Position numbers and translations under genes: made by a program. Below the pieces are notes generated by a model. It searched no databases. It had not been told where the DNA came from and was given only the letters and a program-made list of their open reading frames with translations. A stretch of DNA of 50,567 bases, from IMG/VR virus record IMGVR_UViG_3300044977_000044, positions 1 through 50,567 of that record, one strand, 5' to 3'. Shown one piece after another: positions 21,491-31,310 of this stretch. Every line of letters begins with the position of its first letter. The first letter of the stretch is position 1. This DNA comes from a virus.

Positions 21491-22543
21491 TTACGGAAAT
21501 AATACAGGCCATAAATTGGCCAGCCCAGTAGCAGCTTGACCAGAACCGCCAAGTAACGCTCCCAAACCGCCCATGCCACTCGGCGTAGACGTTGTTGGCG
21601 GGTACTGGCCAGTCAGTCCTTGCATGTTTGAAATCAACGGATTGTATTGTGGCTGCGTTCGTAGGAACTCACTATACTGGTTCTGTATCGCCTGCTGGTC
21701 GAGCCCTTGTAGGTACTGTCCGGTGCCGGAGGCCAAGTTCGCCTCGGCCGAAATGGCTGGCATCTGTATATTCTGAATATTCGATTGTTGTAACTGACCC
21801 AGCAACGACTCCTGTTGCAACGCAGTCTGTTGACCGAAATTAGACATCGCCGTCCCAAACGGAGAGCCGGCAAGATTACCCATCGACCCAAATTGTTCAC
21901 GCAAGTTGGCAGTTTGCTGCGCGATTGGATCCTGCATCGCAGCGACCATTGACTGCCATTCTGGCAGCGCGCTAACGCCTTGCGATGCAATCGTGTTCAG
22001 TGTGTTACCGCCAGGTATACTCGAATTGTTGCCGCTAAGCATCTGCGTTAGCTGTTGTAGCAACGGATTCATGCCTGCGGTAAGCTGGCCCGGAGCTGTG
22101 CTCCCGCCAGTCGGCAACGGCGTGCCAAGATTGAACGGCGTCAGCCCCTGACCGATCTGGCTCTGTATCCAGTTTGCGAACTGGTTCCCAAGTCCCGGAT
22201 ACTGCTGTTGCACTACGTGGGAGCCAGGAATGTTCTGCGGGCCGGGACTGCCCACGTACTGCGACGGCGACGAAGAGGATGGTACTTGATACGGGTTACT
22301 CCCCGAAGGGGAAGACTCACCGAAATTGAACGTCGGAAACGGCGACGGTGACTTTACGCCACCAGAGGTGGGACTGATGTTAAATCCGCCAGGGTTGCCA
22401 CCGCCGGTCGGCGAGCTTCCAGCCGCAGGCATGGACGGCAGCGCCGAGAAATATTGGTTGCTTGCACCAGCTCCGCCAGGGACTGAACCATCTACGCTCA
22501 TGCTCGCCCTGTCGATCGGATTCGCCATTGGAAAGCTAGCCAT
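21491..22543 (-). CDS. Gly/Ser/Gln-rich virion protein
   Basis: A 350-residue protein rich in Gly, Ser, Pro, Gln and Asn, with short repeats such as SPSGSNP, QQTALQQ and GGLGALLGG. Its start overlaps the stop of the preceding adaptor gene (ATG 22543). A helical middle (about 175-290) carries many Gln residues. The C-terminal stretch is hydrophobic and Gly-rich. No family is recognised; together with its neighbours it probably belongs to the ejected internal proteins or to a tail-core element. Confidence 0.55.
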   Translation of the reverse strand: MASFPMANPIDRASMSVDGSVPGGAGASNQYFSALPSMPAAGSSPTGGGNPGGFNISPTSGGVKSPSPFPTFNFGESSPSGSNPYQVPSSSSPSQYVGSPGPQNIPGSHVVQQQYPGLGNQFANWIQSQIGQGLTPFNLGTPLPTGGSTAPGQLTAGMNPLLQQLTQMLSGNNSSIPGGNTLNTIASQGVSALPEWQSMVAAMQDPIAQQTANLREQFGSMGNLAGSPFGTAMSNFGQQTALQQESLLGQLQQSNIQNIQMPAISAEANLASGTGQYLQGLDQQAIQNQYSEFLRTQPQYNPLISNMQGLTGQYPPTTSTPSGMGGLGALLGGSGQAATGLANLWPVLFP

Positions 22544-23349
22544 TACCGGCCTCCTCTCGTTCCGTAACCTATTGTATGCACGATGGGCCGAAGCGACTGT
22601 TGTTGTCGCCAGTTCTCTCGCCGTCTTCGACTCTTGATATTTTTAATCAAGCCGGGATTGCCTGGCTCCTTCGGATCGCCGTAAAGCATCGTGTGAATTT
22701 CATTGGCCCGCTCGTACTCAAGCAGCTCCATAAACCCACGCATCGCGGCGGCCCATTCAATTACTTCGTACCATTCGGCCGGTAACAAGACTGGCGTTGT
22801 GTTGAGTAGTCCCTGCGCATTGAAATAGTCAATGAACGGATGTCGGCGCAAGTACCTTGCCTGCACCTGATAGTTCATGCTCGGCGCAGGCGAAACGCCA
22901 AAATTGTAACCGAACCTGTACCACTCACTCGGCAACGAAGTGTACTGCGGGACTTTGTCAGAAGCCTGGTACGAAGTGTAGTTCAATCGCCGTCGATTAT
23001 TGTTCGTCGGATAGTCAATCCAGATTAGAATATCCAACGTCGATAAGTTATAATCCGCCATGTTCTGTTCATTGAATTGGCTAATGATATTCGTAAACGA
23101 ATATTCTTGAACCGCACCTGCGGCGATTGACGAACCTCCGGTTAGGTTGAACGTAGGACCAAGCACCTCAAGATCATCAAAGTCGTCACGATAGTCTGGA
23201 TTGCCAGAGATTTCAAGCAACGCATCGCGTATCCAGACATCCGCACGTGCGGTGTCCGTGGTCCGGTTCTCAACACGGAGTATAACTTCCGGTTCGAGAT
23301 TAGCGATCGTGACTATAACTGGTGCTACGAGCGGTAACAAAACTGGCAC
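22543..23349 (-). CDS. Putative head-tail adaptor or tail-completion protein
   Basis: A 268-residue protein. The N-terminal 100 residues read as a beta-rich domain with alternating hydrophobics (VIVTIANLEPEVILRVENR). RADVWIRDALLEISGNPDYRDDFDDLEVLG resembles the start helices of podovirus head-tail connectors. The C-terminus (about 180-255) is helical and ends in a basic RRRREN segment. It lies just downstream of the exported fibre-like genes and overlaps the next gene by one base. The family name is uncertain. Confidence 0.45.
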   Translation of the reverse strand: MPVLLPLVAPVIVTIANLEPEVILRVENRTTDTARADVWIRDALLEISGNPDYRDDFDDLEVLGPTFNLTGGSSIAAGAVQEYSFTNIISQFNEQNMADYNLSTLDILIWIDYPTNNNRRRLNYTSYQASDKVPQYTSLPSEWYRFGYNFGVSPAPSMNYQVQARYLRRHPFIDYFNAQGLLNTTPVLLPAEWYEVIEWAAAMRGFMELLEYERANEIHTMLYGDPKEPGNPGLIKNIKSRRRRENWRQQQSLRPIVHTIGYGTRGGR

Positions 23350-23358
23350 AAAAGTCTC

Positions 23359-25143
23359 CTAATCGCAGTGCGTTCCTGCGCCGAGCGTAACCTTAACAGT
23401 TACGGTACAGGTATTTGTACTTACCGGAGGTGTGATTGGCAGCACCGCTAAGAACACGTCAGTGCGGCCATTGCCATAATCCGTCCAGGTACAAGTACCG
23501 TCAGACTGCGTTCCGCCAAGCGTCTGGTTCCATGTTCCCGGTTCGGTCGCTCCGCTGGTACAGTTCGACGCGTTATTGAATGAATAATAGCCAAGTGCTC
23601 CGCCGCTGCCGCCTGATCCAGTATTACCTACCGTAGGTGTAATCATAGCACCTGCGGTGTAAGCGTGGTTCGCTTGCCAGTCAGGCAACGTAACACTACA
23701 GCCTACGTGTACGCCATCGATGCAACCAAGCTGGCCGAGGAAGTCTGGCGACCATAGTAGGTACTTGCCATCTTGTGAAAGGCTTCCTGTTAAGTAAGCA
23801 AGCTCCAAGCTTGCATAAGAGTGCATCGCTCGGTAAGTAACCGCACTGCCCACTGGCGTCGTCGTCTGTATAAGAACTTCGTTGTCCCAAGGATACGTTG
23901 TGGTGCCGTTTGCAGGACCGTAAGGTAACACAACGAACGGAGCAGTGTCAGTTAAATTATCATCGGCCCATGTCAAGTGCGATTCGTTTTGCTGCTCCGG
24001 CGATGGGTAACCAGACGTTAGTGACGGCAGTGACACGTTCGTGTTTGGTGCAAGTAATGTATTGATGAACATGCCGTTCACGTTGCCATTCGGTGGGTTC
24101 ATACCATCACATTTGTTGACCCAAGAATTGTAACCTACAGCAGAATGCCCACAGCTATTGGAGGCGTTAGCGTAAGTAACGGTCGTTGTGCCAACGTTCC
24201 AGAAATAATTCTGAATACTCGTGATGCACGTTCCGGTACATACACCTTGCTGTACCTTTACCCACGACCCGCCCTTTGCACCGCGCACGTTATGTATCGT
24301 GAAAGTAACGGCGCTCCCTGCTGTTATGGTACCTTGATCGACGCCAGCCTTGAAAACGTGCGCAGTGCCGGTGTTCCAATAAGAACAAGTACCAGAACGG
24401 TTCCATGCAATGACATAAACGTTACCGCTACTCTCGGAGCCTACCGTGGTACTGGCATTGACAAAGAACGTTTGGTCATCACCACTGACTGTGACTTGCG
24501 AACCGTTGGAATTAGAATTACCAGAAAGGGCCGAGATACTACACGCGGTACTTAAATCGACGACGAGAGTTCCGGTCGGGTTACAGGTAACGATTCCGCC
24601 AGCGCACGTCGTGTCGTATGAAAATACGCCAATATCATACTGCGGACACCCAGTGATTCCAGTACCGCACGCATGTGCGTGGTACATTATGTACGGTTGA
24701 GTATAACTGAAGAAAGCTGAGCCTACGCCGGGGCTAACAAAACTGGTACTGCGTGAAAACGTCGGCGGTGAAGTCGTCGAATTGAATGCCCATAACTGCT
24801 GCCAGTTCCCTGTCTGGCAAAGCGTGATACGGTTATTGTTCATCTCTATTGTATGAACTTCCGAACTGGCATCACACGAAGTAACGTAACCGCCATGAGC
24901 TACGCTTTGACCTCCGGTGGCGTTATCGGTTACACCCACGAAAGTGGTATAAGGGAAATCAGAAGGAGTAAACTGGTAATTCGACCTTCCAGTAAGGGCT
25001 CCGCCACCAGCGCAGCCAGAGCTTGACGGGCAAGGAATAGAACCGGGATACGACTGCGCCGTAAAGTCAGTACGGGCAGTGTAACTTTGGCCAAAGGACG
25101 CCGCTATCAAGAACAAGAACAATGCAAAGCATAAAATCTTCAT
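23359..25143 (-). CDS. Exported Cys-rich beta protein (594 residues)
   Basis: The N-terminus MKILCFALFLFLIAASFGQ is a textbook Sec signal peptide (Lys, hydrophobic core, Ala-x-x-Gly end). The mature part is rich in Thr, Ser, Gly and Asn with many cysteines, often in close pairs (CPSSSGC, CGTGITGC, CAGGIVTC), which would form disulfides outside the cytoplasm. Several short strands and Gly/Asn turns suggest a beta-propeller or beta-sandwich. Nothing I can name is catalytic. It lies four bases after the 25147 gene, also exported, and ahead of the adaptor-like gene. Confidence 0.75.
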   Translation of the reverse strand: MKILCFALFLFLIAASFGQSYTARTDFTAQSYPGSIPCPSSSGCAGGGALTGRSNYQFTPSDFPYTTFVGVTDNATGGQSVAHGGYVTSCDASSEVHTIEMNNNRITLCQTGNWQQLWAFNSTTSPPTFSRSTSFVSPGVGSAFFSYTQPYIMYHAHACGTGITGCPQYDIGVFSYDTTCAGGIVTCNPTGTLVVDLSTACSISALSGNSNSNGSQVTVSGDDQTFFVNASTTVGSESSGNVYVIAWNRSGTCSYWNTGTAHVFKAGVDQGTITAGSAVTFTIHNVRGAKGGSWVKVQQGVCTGTCITSIQNYFWNVGTTTVTYANASNSCGHSAVGYNSWVNKCDGMNPPNGNVNGMFINTLLAPNTNVSLPSLTSGYPSPEQQNESHLTWADDNLTDTAPFVVLPYGPANGTTTYPWDNEVLIQTTTPVGSAVTYRAMHSYASLELAYLTGSLSQDGKYLLWSPDFLGQLGCIDGVHVGCSVTLPDWQANHAYTAGAMITPTVGNTGSGGSGGALGYYSFNNASNCTSGATEPGTWNQTLGGTQSDGTCTWTDYGNGRTDVFLAVLPITPPVSTNTCTVTVKVTLGAGTHCD

Positions 25144-25146
25144 AAG

Positions 25147-28100
25147 TTACCTTACCGTATCCACCGAAAGCATCATGTCCCATGTCGAGGTGTGGGTATT
25201 GGTTACACCGTTGATTTGCCACTGAATTGTCTGCGCGTTGCCGACAAAAATGGAATGTGTAATTTCGCCTACTGAGGCTGCGCCGAGAGTCGTACACAAC
25301 GCAGCAGCGTTGTAATTTTGCGTTGTACCGGAGTTGTCCACATAGAAAACGTTCAGGTTGGCCGTATCGCCAGACGCAGTAGCGCGGCATGAAATTACGG
25401 CCTTGATGAAATATTCTTGCAACACGCCGGTACTGTTCGTTGTCGCTGTTACAGCAGCAGTCGATGCCGTAGGTGCTTGCACCGTTTTGTAAATTTGCGA
25501 GCCGCTGGCAGGGGCAATCAAAACATCGACTGTGCCGGGAGTGCCGGTAGACCCAGTCGCAGCAGAAAGTGCGTAGCCCACGCGCCGTGGCGAGTCGAAC
25601 GGCGAGCAGTCACCTTGCCCGTTAATGGCCGAAGCATTATTGGAGATTTCATAATACTGACCTGCGGTGCAGTTGCTAACGGTTACCGCGCCTCGATAAA
25701 TTCCTGCAACCTGAATCTGCGACGGACTGCCGATGTTAAAGCCAGAATAGACAATGCCAATCGCGCCGTAATAATCGGCCGCTGCATTGGTTCCGGGAAC
25801 TACCATGCGTACAGCGGTTGTGTTCGCCGGCAGAGTATTGGAACAATCCACGTTATCAAATGCTCGACAGGAGCGAACAATATAACCATTCTTGCTCAGC
25901 AACGAGACGCCAGACTCCATCGTTTGTACTGTGCGGCACAAGCCAGGAATGCCACTGGCAGGATCAGAGCCGCTAATGCACCCACCGTCACCTCCAGTTG
26001 CGCCCGTGGAGTTTGAGTCACCGCCTCCGGTAAACAAGTTCGCCCCGTTATTGGCTGCTGAACCACCGCCAGACCACGAGCCGCCTTTGAGCAGTACAGA
26101 ATTAAGTGCCAAACCAGGAGCGATCTGGTCCACTGGAATTGAAGCCGCTCCTGGGATTGTCGCCCACACGTTACCATTCGTTCGTATTTCAGTACCTTGT
26201 CGGATCGAAATATTAATCGAAGACGAACCACCATCGAGCGTAGCTGCTGCGCCCGCACAGGCGATGCCATACAACGAGGTTGATCCTGGTGGAGTGATCG
26301 AAATGAACTGGTTCCCAGCGCCAGGAATGTAAGTTACCTTAAACGAATAGCCCGGTGGATAACCATTGGCAAGACCTGGCGGTGGTAGGCACAACGTTGA
26401 ACCGGCGGTGTTATTCGCCATGACCAGCTTTTTGTCATCAGAAGATTGACATACGCCATTATTTGGCGATGAGCAGGTCGGTACGCCAGTGATACCAGCA
26501 CCTACGGTTGTTGTAGGCTGCGGCGTGTACGCGACGCTCTGATTGCCATTGTAAGTCAGAACGTAACCGTCAACCATGTGCGTAACGCCGTTCGACCCTT
26601 CGCATATATCCATGCGCGAGCCGTCGTAGAAGTATCGCGCCGTTGCACCGAGGCAGTTCTGTGGCAGCGTTTCCTGATTCGGCACGAACGGCACTTGAAA
26701 TACCGTGTCTTGTGTGACGTTCTCACCGGTGTATTCGGCTATACCTACGCCGGAATTGAGTATAGTAGATTCAGCGCCCACGCATGTTCCGGCTCCGCCA
26801 CACGCACCTGTGTTGATGATACCAGACTCATTGGCCCCGGTCTGCGTCCACGTCAACGTAGTAATCCCGGTCGAATCGTTAGTGCTAACGCTAGTTACAG
26901 GGAACAAGCCATTAAACGAAGTTGTACCTCCGGTTACGTTGTAAACGTTAACTAAAGTACCGACAAGTATGCTCAATAAGCCGTTGTTACCGTTAGCGGT
27001 AGTAAATGTAGTAACAACGTTGGAAACGCGCTGTACAGACGAGATATTCGTTTGCCAACCTGTGAACCGCTTCGCGGCCACTATTCGGCTAGACTGCAAC
27101 GCGACTTGGTCGATTATAAGGTCAACGCCGTTGGTACCGTTAAAGATAGGCGTAATAATGCTAGTGTTCTGTGTGTTCGGGCCGATGTAGTAACCAACGC
27201 CAGTAGTCACTACTTGTACACCGTCAAAGACGTTACCGTTAGAGAACGTTGCGCTATCACCAGTAACGGCAACGCCGATCTGTCCGCTACCACGGTTATC
27301 AAGGCCGTTCTCCATGGCTTTACCAAAGAAGTGGTTGCCACCGGAGTTGTACAGGCCAATGCCGACAGAACAGTTCTGTGCTTGGCTGTTAGCCGTGGTC
27401 TCAGAAGCGTTGCTCTGTCCAACAACGTGGTTCGTGTAACCAAGGTCGATGTCAACTGAACCAGGGATTATGTCTGTGTTACCAGCGGCAGCACAAGTGC
27501 CCATGCCACCATAGATGTAATTAGACGCAGTCTTGCCAGTAGTTTGGATACGGAACTTCGTATTCGCGGTAATGATATTATACAGGTGAATGAATTGGGT
27601 AAAGTTCGATCCACCGTCTAGTTCGATACACGCTCCAACGTAGTAGGCGTTGCAAGCAATATTGACGAGAGTCCCGTTATTGGTAGCAAGAACATGAACT
27701 CCGCCAAGACCGTTACCTGTAAGGTCTTTGAACCCAACGTTTGCGATCGTAAACCCAGCCTGGTTCGGAGAAGTTCCAGTTCCTACAGATATTCCATAAA
27801 TCGCGCCGCTAGTTTCGATCGTAGACGCCGAGCCAGTAACGCCAAGTGCGCCAGTGCCTACAATCGCAACGCCCTGTAATAATGCAGTTGCAATGGTACT
27901 TGTGACCTTAAAATCACCGGCAGGTAACGGTATTATACAACCAACGGCAGTCCCTGTCTGTGGACAGGCGTTGACCGCTGCTTGCAGCGCAGCAGTGTCA
28001 TCAGACGAGCCGTCACCTTTAAGGTTACTGACGCCCGGTAAACAATTGTAAGGCGCCGATGTACCGAAGGCACACGTCCAGCCTTGTGCTGTCGCACGGA

Positions 28101-28620
28101 TGTAATTAGAACCGGCAAGTGGCGTACCTTCAACAGTGCCTTGCACTGCCGTAAGGCAACCAGTGGCACCTACGGCTCCGCCACACGGCCCAGTAGAGCT
28201 GCCGCCACTAACGCCAATGGCAAAGTTCCAGCAACTTGCCAGTACATTCACGGCCGAGGCACAATACTGGTAAGTGCCGACAGGCAGCCAGAAGCCGAAG
28301 TTACCGCCCAAGTCTGGTGTGTTTCGGCAAATATTCGTTGTAGTTAAAGTTACTGGCGAACCGACAGGACAAGCCGTTAGGCCAGTCGCGTCTGTGTAAC
28401 CGGCCGTGGCAGTACATATACCAGAGGTCAAACAGTTTACTGTTCCACCCGGCGCTACATACAACGTAATCGTAGCGTTATTAAGCGGCGATGAAACAGT
28501 ACGTGACGTTCCAGCAATCGCTACAGGAATCTGCAATGGCGACGGATCGTAGCGAGTAGCCTGGCTTTCGGCCAGCGTCGCTAACGCCAGTAACACAACG
28601 ATAGTGATGAAGTTTTTCAT
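25147..28620 (-). CDS. Exported beta-helix tailspike-like protein (1157 residues)
   Basis: MKNFITIVVLLALATLAES is a Sec signal peptide. Downstream, LKGDGSSDDTAALQAAVNACP (about 195-215) is the pectate-lyase-superfamily start of a right-handed beta-helix, the layout of phage tailspikes (polysaccharide depolymerases), followed by hundreds of residues of repeated Gly/Asn/Thr turns. The C-terminal 350 residues carry further beta repeats (PASGIPGLCR, YEISNNASAING) that could be a trimerisation or host-binding domain. A signal peptide on a tailspike-like protein is unusual: tailspikes are normally cytoplasmic. It may be displayed on or released from the host. Confidence 0.78.
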   Translation of the reverse strand: MKNFITIVVLLALATLAESQATRYDPSPLQIPVAIAGTSRTVSSPLNNATITLYVAPGGTVNCLTSGICTATAGYTDATGLTACPVGSPVTLTTTNICRNTPDLGGNFGFWLPVGTYQYCASAVNVLASCWNFAIGVSGGSSTGPCGGAVGATGCLTAVQGTVEGTPLAGSNYIRATAQGWTCAFGTSAPYNCLPGVSNLKGDGSSDDTAALQAAVNACPQTGTAVGCIIPLPAGDFKVTSTIATALLQGVAIVGTGALGVTGSASTIETSGAIYGISVGTGTSPNQAGFTIANVGFKDLTGNGLGGVHVLATNNGTLVNIACNAYYVGACIELDGGSNFTQFIHLYNIITANTKFRIQTTGKTASNYIYGGMGTCAAAGNTDIIPGSVDIDLGYTNHVVGQSNASETTANSQAQNCSVGIGLYNSGGNHFFGKAMENGLDNRGSGQIGVAVTGDSATFSNGNVFDGVQVVTTGVGYYIGPNTQNTSIITPIFNGTNGVDLIIDQVALQSSRIVAAKRFTGWQTNISSVQRVSNVVTTFTTANGNNGLLSILVGTLVNVYNVTGGTTSFNGLFPVTSVSTNDSTGITTLTWTQTGANESGIINTGACGGAGTCVGAESTILNSGVGIAEYTGENVTQDTVFQVPFVPNQETLPQNCLGATARYFYDGSRMDICEGSNGVTHMVDGYVLTYNGNQSVAYTPQPTTTVGAGITGVPTCSSPNNGVCQSSDDKKLVMANNTAGSTLCLPPPGLANGYPPGYSFKVTYIPGAGNQFISITPPGSTSLYGIACAGAAATLDGGSSSINISIRQGTEIRTNGNVWATIPGAASIPVDQIAPGLALNSVLLKGGSWSGGGSAANNGANLFTGGGDSNSTGATGGDGGCISGSDPASGIPGLCRTVQTMESGVSLLSKNGYIVRSCRAFDNVDCSNTLPANTTAVRMVVPGTNAAADYYGAIGIVYSGFNIGSPSQIQVAGIYRGAVTVSNCTAGQYYEISNNASAINGQGDCSPFDSPRRVGYALSAATGSTGTPGTVDVLIAPASGSQIYKTVQAPTASTAAVTATTNSTGVLQEYFIKAVISCRATASGDTANLNVFYVDNSGTTQNYNAAALCTTLGAASVGEITHSIFVGNAQTIQWQINGVTNTHTSTWDMMLSVDTVR

Positions 28621-28624
28621 AGCG

Positions 28625-28990
28625 TTAATGCAAAAATAACGTAAGAGCTATACCAGCAGCGCTAGCCCGTAGAATAATCTGAGTGTTCGGACTCGCGTTC
28701 GCCGTAGGCGATGTGTAAACATCACAAGCTGCGCTCTTGGTCTTTACATCGTAACCGACACAAGGCTTACCAAGATTATGAACCACAACGAAGTCCGTGT
28801 TGGCAACGCCCGGCGTAACCGGCGAAGCCCATACTCCAAGAATATTTACTGGACCAGAGGTCGGGTTGCCGAACTCGACGTTGCCATTGAAAGCTTTAGC
28901 TAACTGTTCATAAGTCTGCCGAACACGTTTGGCGAGCTTGTCAACGGGCTGGCCCAAACCGGCAAGGTTAATCGAGGATGGTATATTCAC
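28625..28990 (-). CDS. Small tail-cluster protein (GTG start)
   Basis: A 121-residue protein starting at GTG 28990, coupled by GTGA to the stop of the gp10-like gene, with GGAGG 6-7 bases upstream. The N-terminal helix has NLAGLGQPVDKLAKRVRQTYEQLAKAF; the rest is a beta-rich domain with GNVEFGNPTSGPVNILGVW and a final hydrophobic strand region. No known family is recognised. Its coupling to the tail protein argues that it is a tail or fibre attachment component. Confidence 0.6.
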   Translation of the reverse strand: MNIPSSINLAGLGQPVDKLAKRVRQTYEQLAKAFNGNVEFGNPTSGPVNILGVWASPVTPGVANTDFVVVHNLGKPCVGYDVKTKSAACDVYTSPTANASPNTQIILRASAAGIALTLFLH

Positions 28991-30603
28991 GCAGAACCTC
29001 CTCGAACTTCGCCACTTACATCGTACATGAGGGCAAACTCGACGATACCGACTCGAACATTCGGCGGACCGGAAAGTTCCCAAGTAATATACTTTCCGTG
29101 TATCGAAGTCTCAACGACGTGAGTTATCATGTTGCCGGAACCAGTACCTAACGTGAACGTCTGCACCTTCGGTGAGACGCCTTTCTCATTCGTGAACCGA
29201 AGGTTAAATGTCATGTTTGGTGAATAGTCTTCGAGCAACAAGCGAAACTTCTTCACGGAGTGACTATGCCGCGAATCGTCGAACGTAAGTTGCCCAGAAC
29301 GAATGTACCAACCATCTGTCGGGTAAATAGAACTCAACGTAGGTGCGGCGCTTTGCGCATTGAAGTTGAAATATGAAACAGAGTTGGCAATGCCATCGGA
29401 GACGGCCATTGTATCAAGCTGATTAGCATTGCTAAGCTGCGACGGAGTCCAACTCTGTTGTGCAATCGTTCCGATAAGGTCTTCGATACGCGGAATCTGT
29501 GCGAGCGGAAACGTTCCGCAGGGGCCAACAAGTTGGCCGGGAGCAAAGAACACTTGTGTCCAATTGCCTTCGTCAAAGTGATACACCCAAGCCTTGTTCA
29601 AGCTTGGTATAAACAACCAATACGACTCGAACTCAAAGCCGTTGGCTGAAGTCAAGATCATGCCAAAAATGTTCGTTTGTAGCGCTGTGAACAAGTCTTG
29701 AAAGATACGAATGCGAGCGCCTAACCTACGGTTACCGTCTATCGGCTTTGAGCCGATACCTTGAGACTCCGTCCCGTCAAAGACGTAAATGTCATCCTTG
29801 CCGACGTAACAAGCTACCAGCTCACCGAACGATGCTAATGAATACGGCAAAATGTTGCCCTTGGCGTAAGCCCCCATCGGGATGAACTGAAACGGCGACG
29901 TTCCTATTCCGGTAGGAACGATCTGCGTAATACCCCATTGCTGAAAAGCAAAGCCACTCTGAAAGAGTCGGCACAGTCCAGTTATAGGACCAAGGTTGTT
30001 GAACAAGTCCGTCTGGCCAGAATTATATGAAGTCCAATCAGTTCCGTCACCGGAACCAGTCCAATGAATTCGATTCGGGGCTGCGCCGGGTTCGAGCGTG
30101 TTACCAACGAGCAGATGAAACGCCAATTCGATTAGGTACTTTCCTGGAACGGCGGTTGCTGCTGCTGCTGTGAAATTCAACGAAAGCCCATCCCAAACCT
30201 GGACTACGTCTTTCTGCTGGCTAAAATACAGTTTGTACCCAACAACAGTCCACTGAAAGTACTGCGTAGCATTCCCGGTAAGCGCCCCCGTTATCTGAAC
30301 CCAATTACCAGCTTGCCAAGAATACATCTTTGTCGGTGTCCACACAACTGGCAAACGAACGCCATTGACATTAAAGAAGTCAGCAATGCCCATGATCGGC
30401 TCGCCTGACGGCGACGCTAACGCAGTGAAACCGGGAACAGTACGACAGTGAGACTTGCGGAAGATTAGGTTCTGTACTTCAGCAAAGCCTTTGTTCCCGA
30501 TCTGTCCCAAAGCAACTTCGCTCTGAATACCGCCGAAAGGTCCCTGATAAGAATACTCAGGCATCTCATCTTGACGCAACGTGTTTGGGGCAGCACCGGA
30601 CAT
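28987..30603 (-). CDS. Podovirus tail protein, P22 gp10-like (stabilisation/tail hub)
   Basis: A 538-residue protein. A repeated pattern of WT-, F- and Gly-containing strands (for example SWQAGNWVQITGAL, YFQWTVVGYKLYFSQQ, HWTGSGDGTDWTSY, FAFQQWGITQIVPTG) is typical of the beta-propeller tail-accessory proteins of P22-like podoviruses (gp10, the packaged-DNA stabilising tail component). The FRKSHCRTVPGF start region fits this class. It would join the portal-side tail to the fibre or needle. Upstream is a fibre-like gene. The assignment is by overall pattern. Confidence 0.65.
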   Translation of the reverse strand: MSGAAPNTLRQDEMPEYSYQGPFGGIQSEVALGQIGNKGFAEVQNLIFRKSHCRTVPGFTALASPSGEPIMGIADFFNVNGVRLPVVWTPTKMYSWQAGNWVQITGALTGNATQYFQWTVVGYKLYFSQQKDVVQVWDGLSLNFTAAAATAVPGKYLIELAFHLLVGNTLEPGAAPNRIHWTGSGDGTDWTSYNSGQTDLFNNLGPITGLCRLFQSGFAFQQWGITQIVPTGIGTSPFQFIPMGAYAKGNILPYSLASFGELVACYVGKDDIYVFDGTESQGIGSKPIDGNRRLGARIRIFQDLFTALQTNIFGMILTSANGFEFESYWLFIPSLNKAWVYHFDEGNWTQVFFAPGQLVGPCGTFPLAQIPRIEDLIGTIAQQSWTPSQLSNANQLDTMAVSDGIANSVSYFNFNAQSAAPTLSSIYPTDGWYIRSGQLTFDDSRHSHSVKKFRLLLEDYSPNMTFNLRFTNEKGVSPKVQTFTLGTGSGNMITHVVETSIHGKYITWELSGPPNVRVGIVEFALMYDVSGEVRGGSA

Positions 30604-31308
30604 TTAATAGATTTCAACCGTAAAGTAATCGAATTGCTGGCTATCTGATACAAGACCGTTGCGCCACTTCGCCACGACCGCAACACCTACGGTTGTGTCG
30701 ATGGCACTTGAAGTTCCGATAGCTTCGCTTGAAACAAAGTTCGGGGTCATCAACAAGATGTTGTCCCAATTCTGAGCGTTTGTGACTCCGTTATTCCCAC
30801 CTTCAATGACCAGCTTACCAAGAGAGGCTCCAGCTGGTATGTTAAGCCCTGCAATGTTTGAGGCACCGAAGTTTATAAAAACTGAGTTGGTACTACCGCC
30901 AAGGGAGTTTATAATAATCGGTAATGTAATCCTCAAACGCCCCGTCGGCCCCATTACATTGGCCGGCAAATTGATCGTAAACAACGTATCTTGTGTCACC
31001 GTTCCGGTATGTACGACCGGAACAACAATCTTCAGTGAACTCTTCAGAGTAAAACCTGAAGTAACATCCGTCCACAACGGGTTGTTGAACTGGTAAATCT
31101 TCCCGGTATCCGTAGCAAAAAACAAAATGCCGTTCCAATTAGCTGGCTGAGCATCGCCGGCAAAGTTCGGCTTCGCCGCATCTAGTCCGCTGATGGCCGC
31201 CATACGCTGTTGCGTGTCAATGCGGAAGTTACGCAAATCCTGACCCAACAAGTTGGCGAGCTGTGTATCCGGCGGAAATGTTACATCCCATAGGTTAGTA
31301 AACGGCAT
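30604..31308 (-). CDS. Beta-rich tail fibre-like protein
   Basis: A 234-residue protein with N-terminal helix NLLGQDLRNFRIDTQQRMAAIS and then a beta-rich body with short Thr/Gly/Asn turns (GILFFATDTGKIYQF, the head of a common phage-fibre/hub motif). There is no signal peptide or cysteine pair. Its stop lies directly before the ATG of the gp10-like gene. A structural tail component is likely. Confidence 0.6.
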   Translation of the reverse strand: MPFTNLWDVTFPPDTQLANLLGQDLRNFRIDTQQRMAAISGLDAAKPNFAGDAQPANWNGILFFATDTGKIYQFNNPLWTDVTSGFTLKSSLKIVVPVVHTGTVTQDTLFTINLPANVMGPTGRLRITLPIIINSLGGSTNSVFINFGASNIAGLNIPAGASLGKLVIEGGNNGVTNAQNWDNILLMTPNFVSSEAIGTSSAIDTTVGVAVVAKWRNGLVSDSQQFDYFTVEIY

Positions 31309-31310
31309 AA

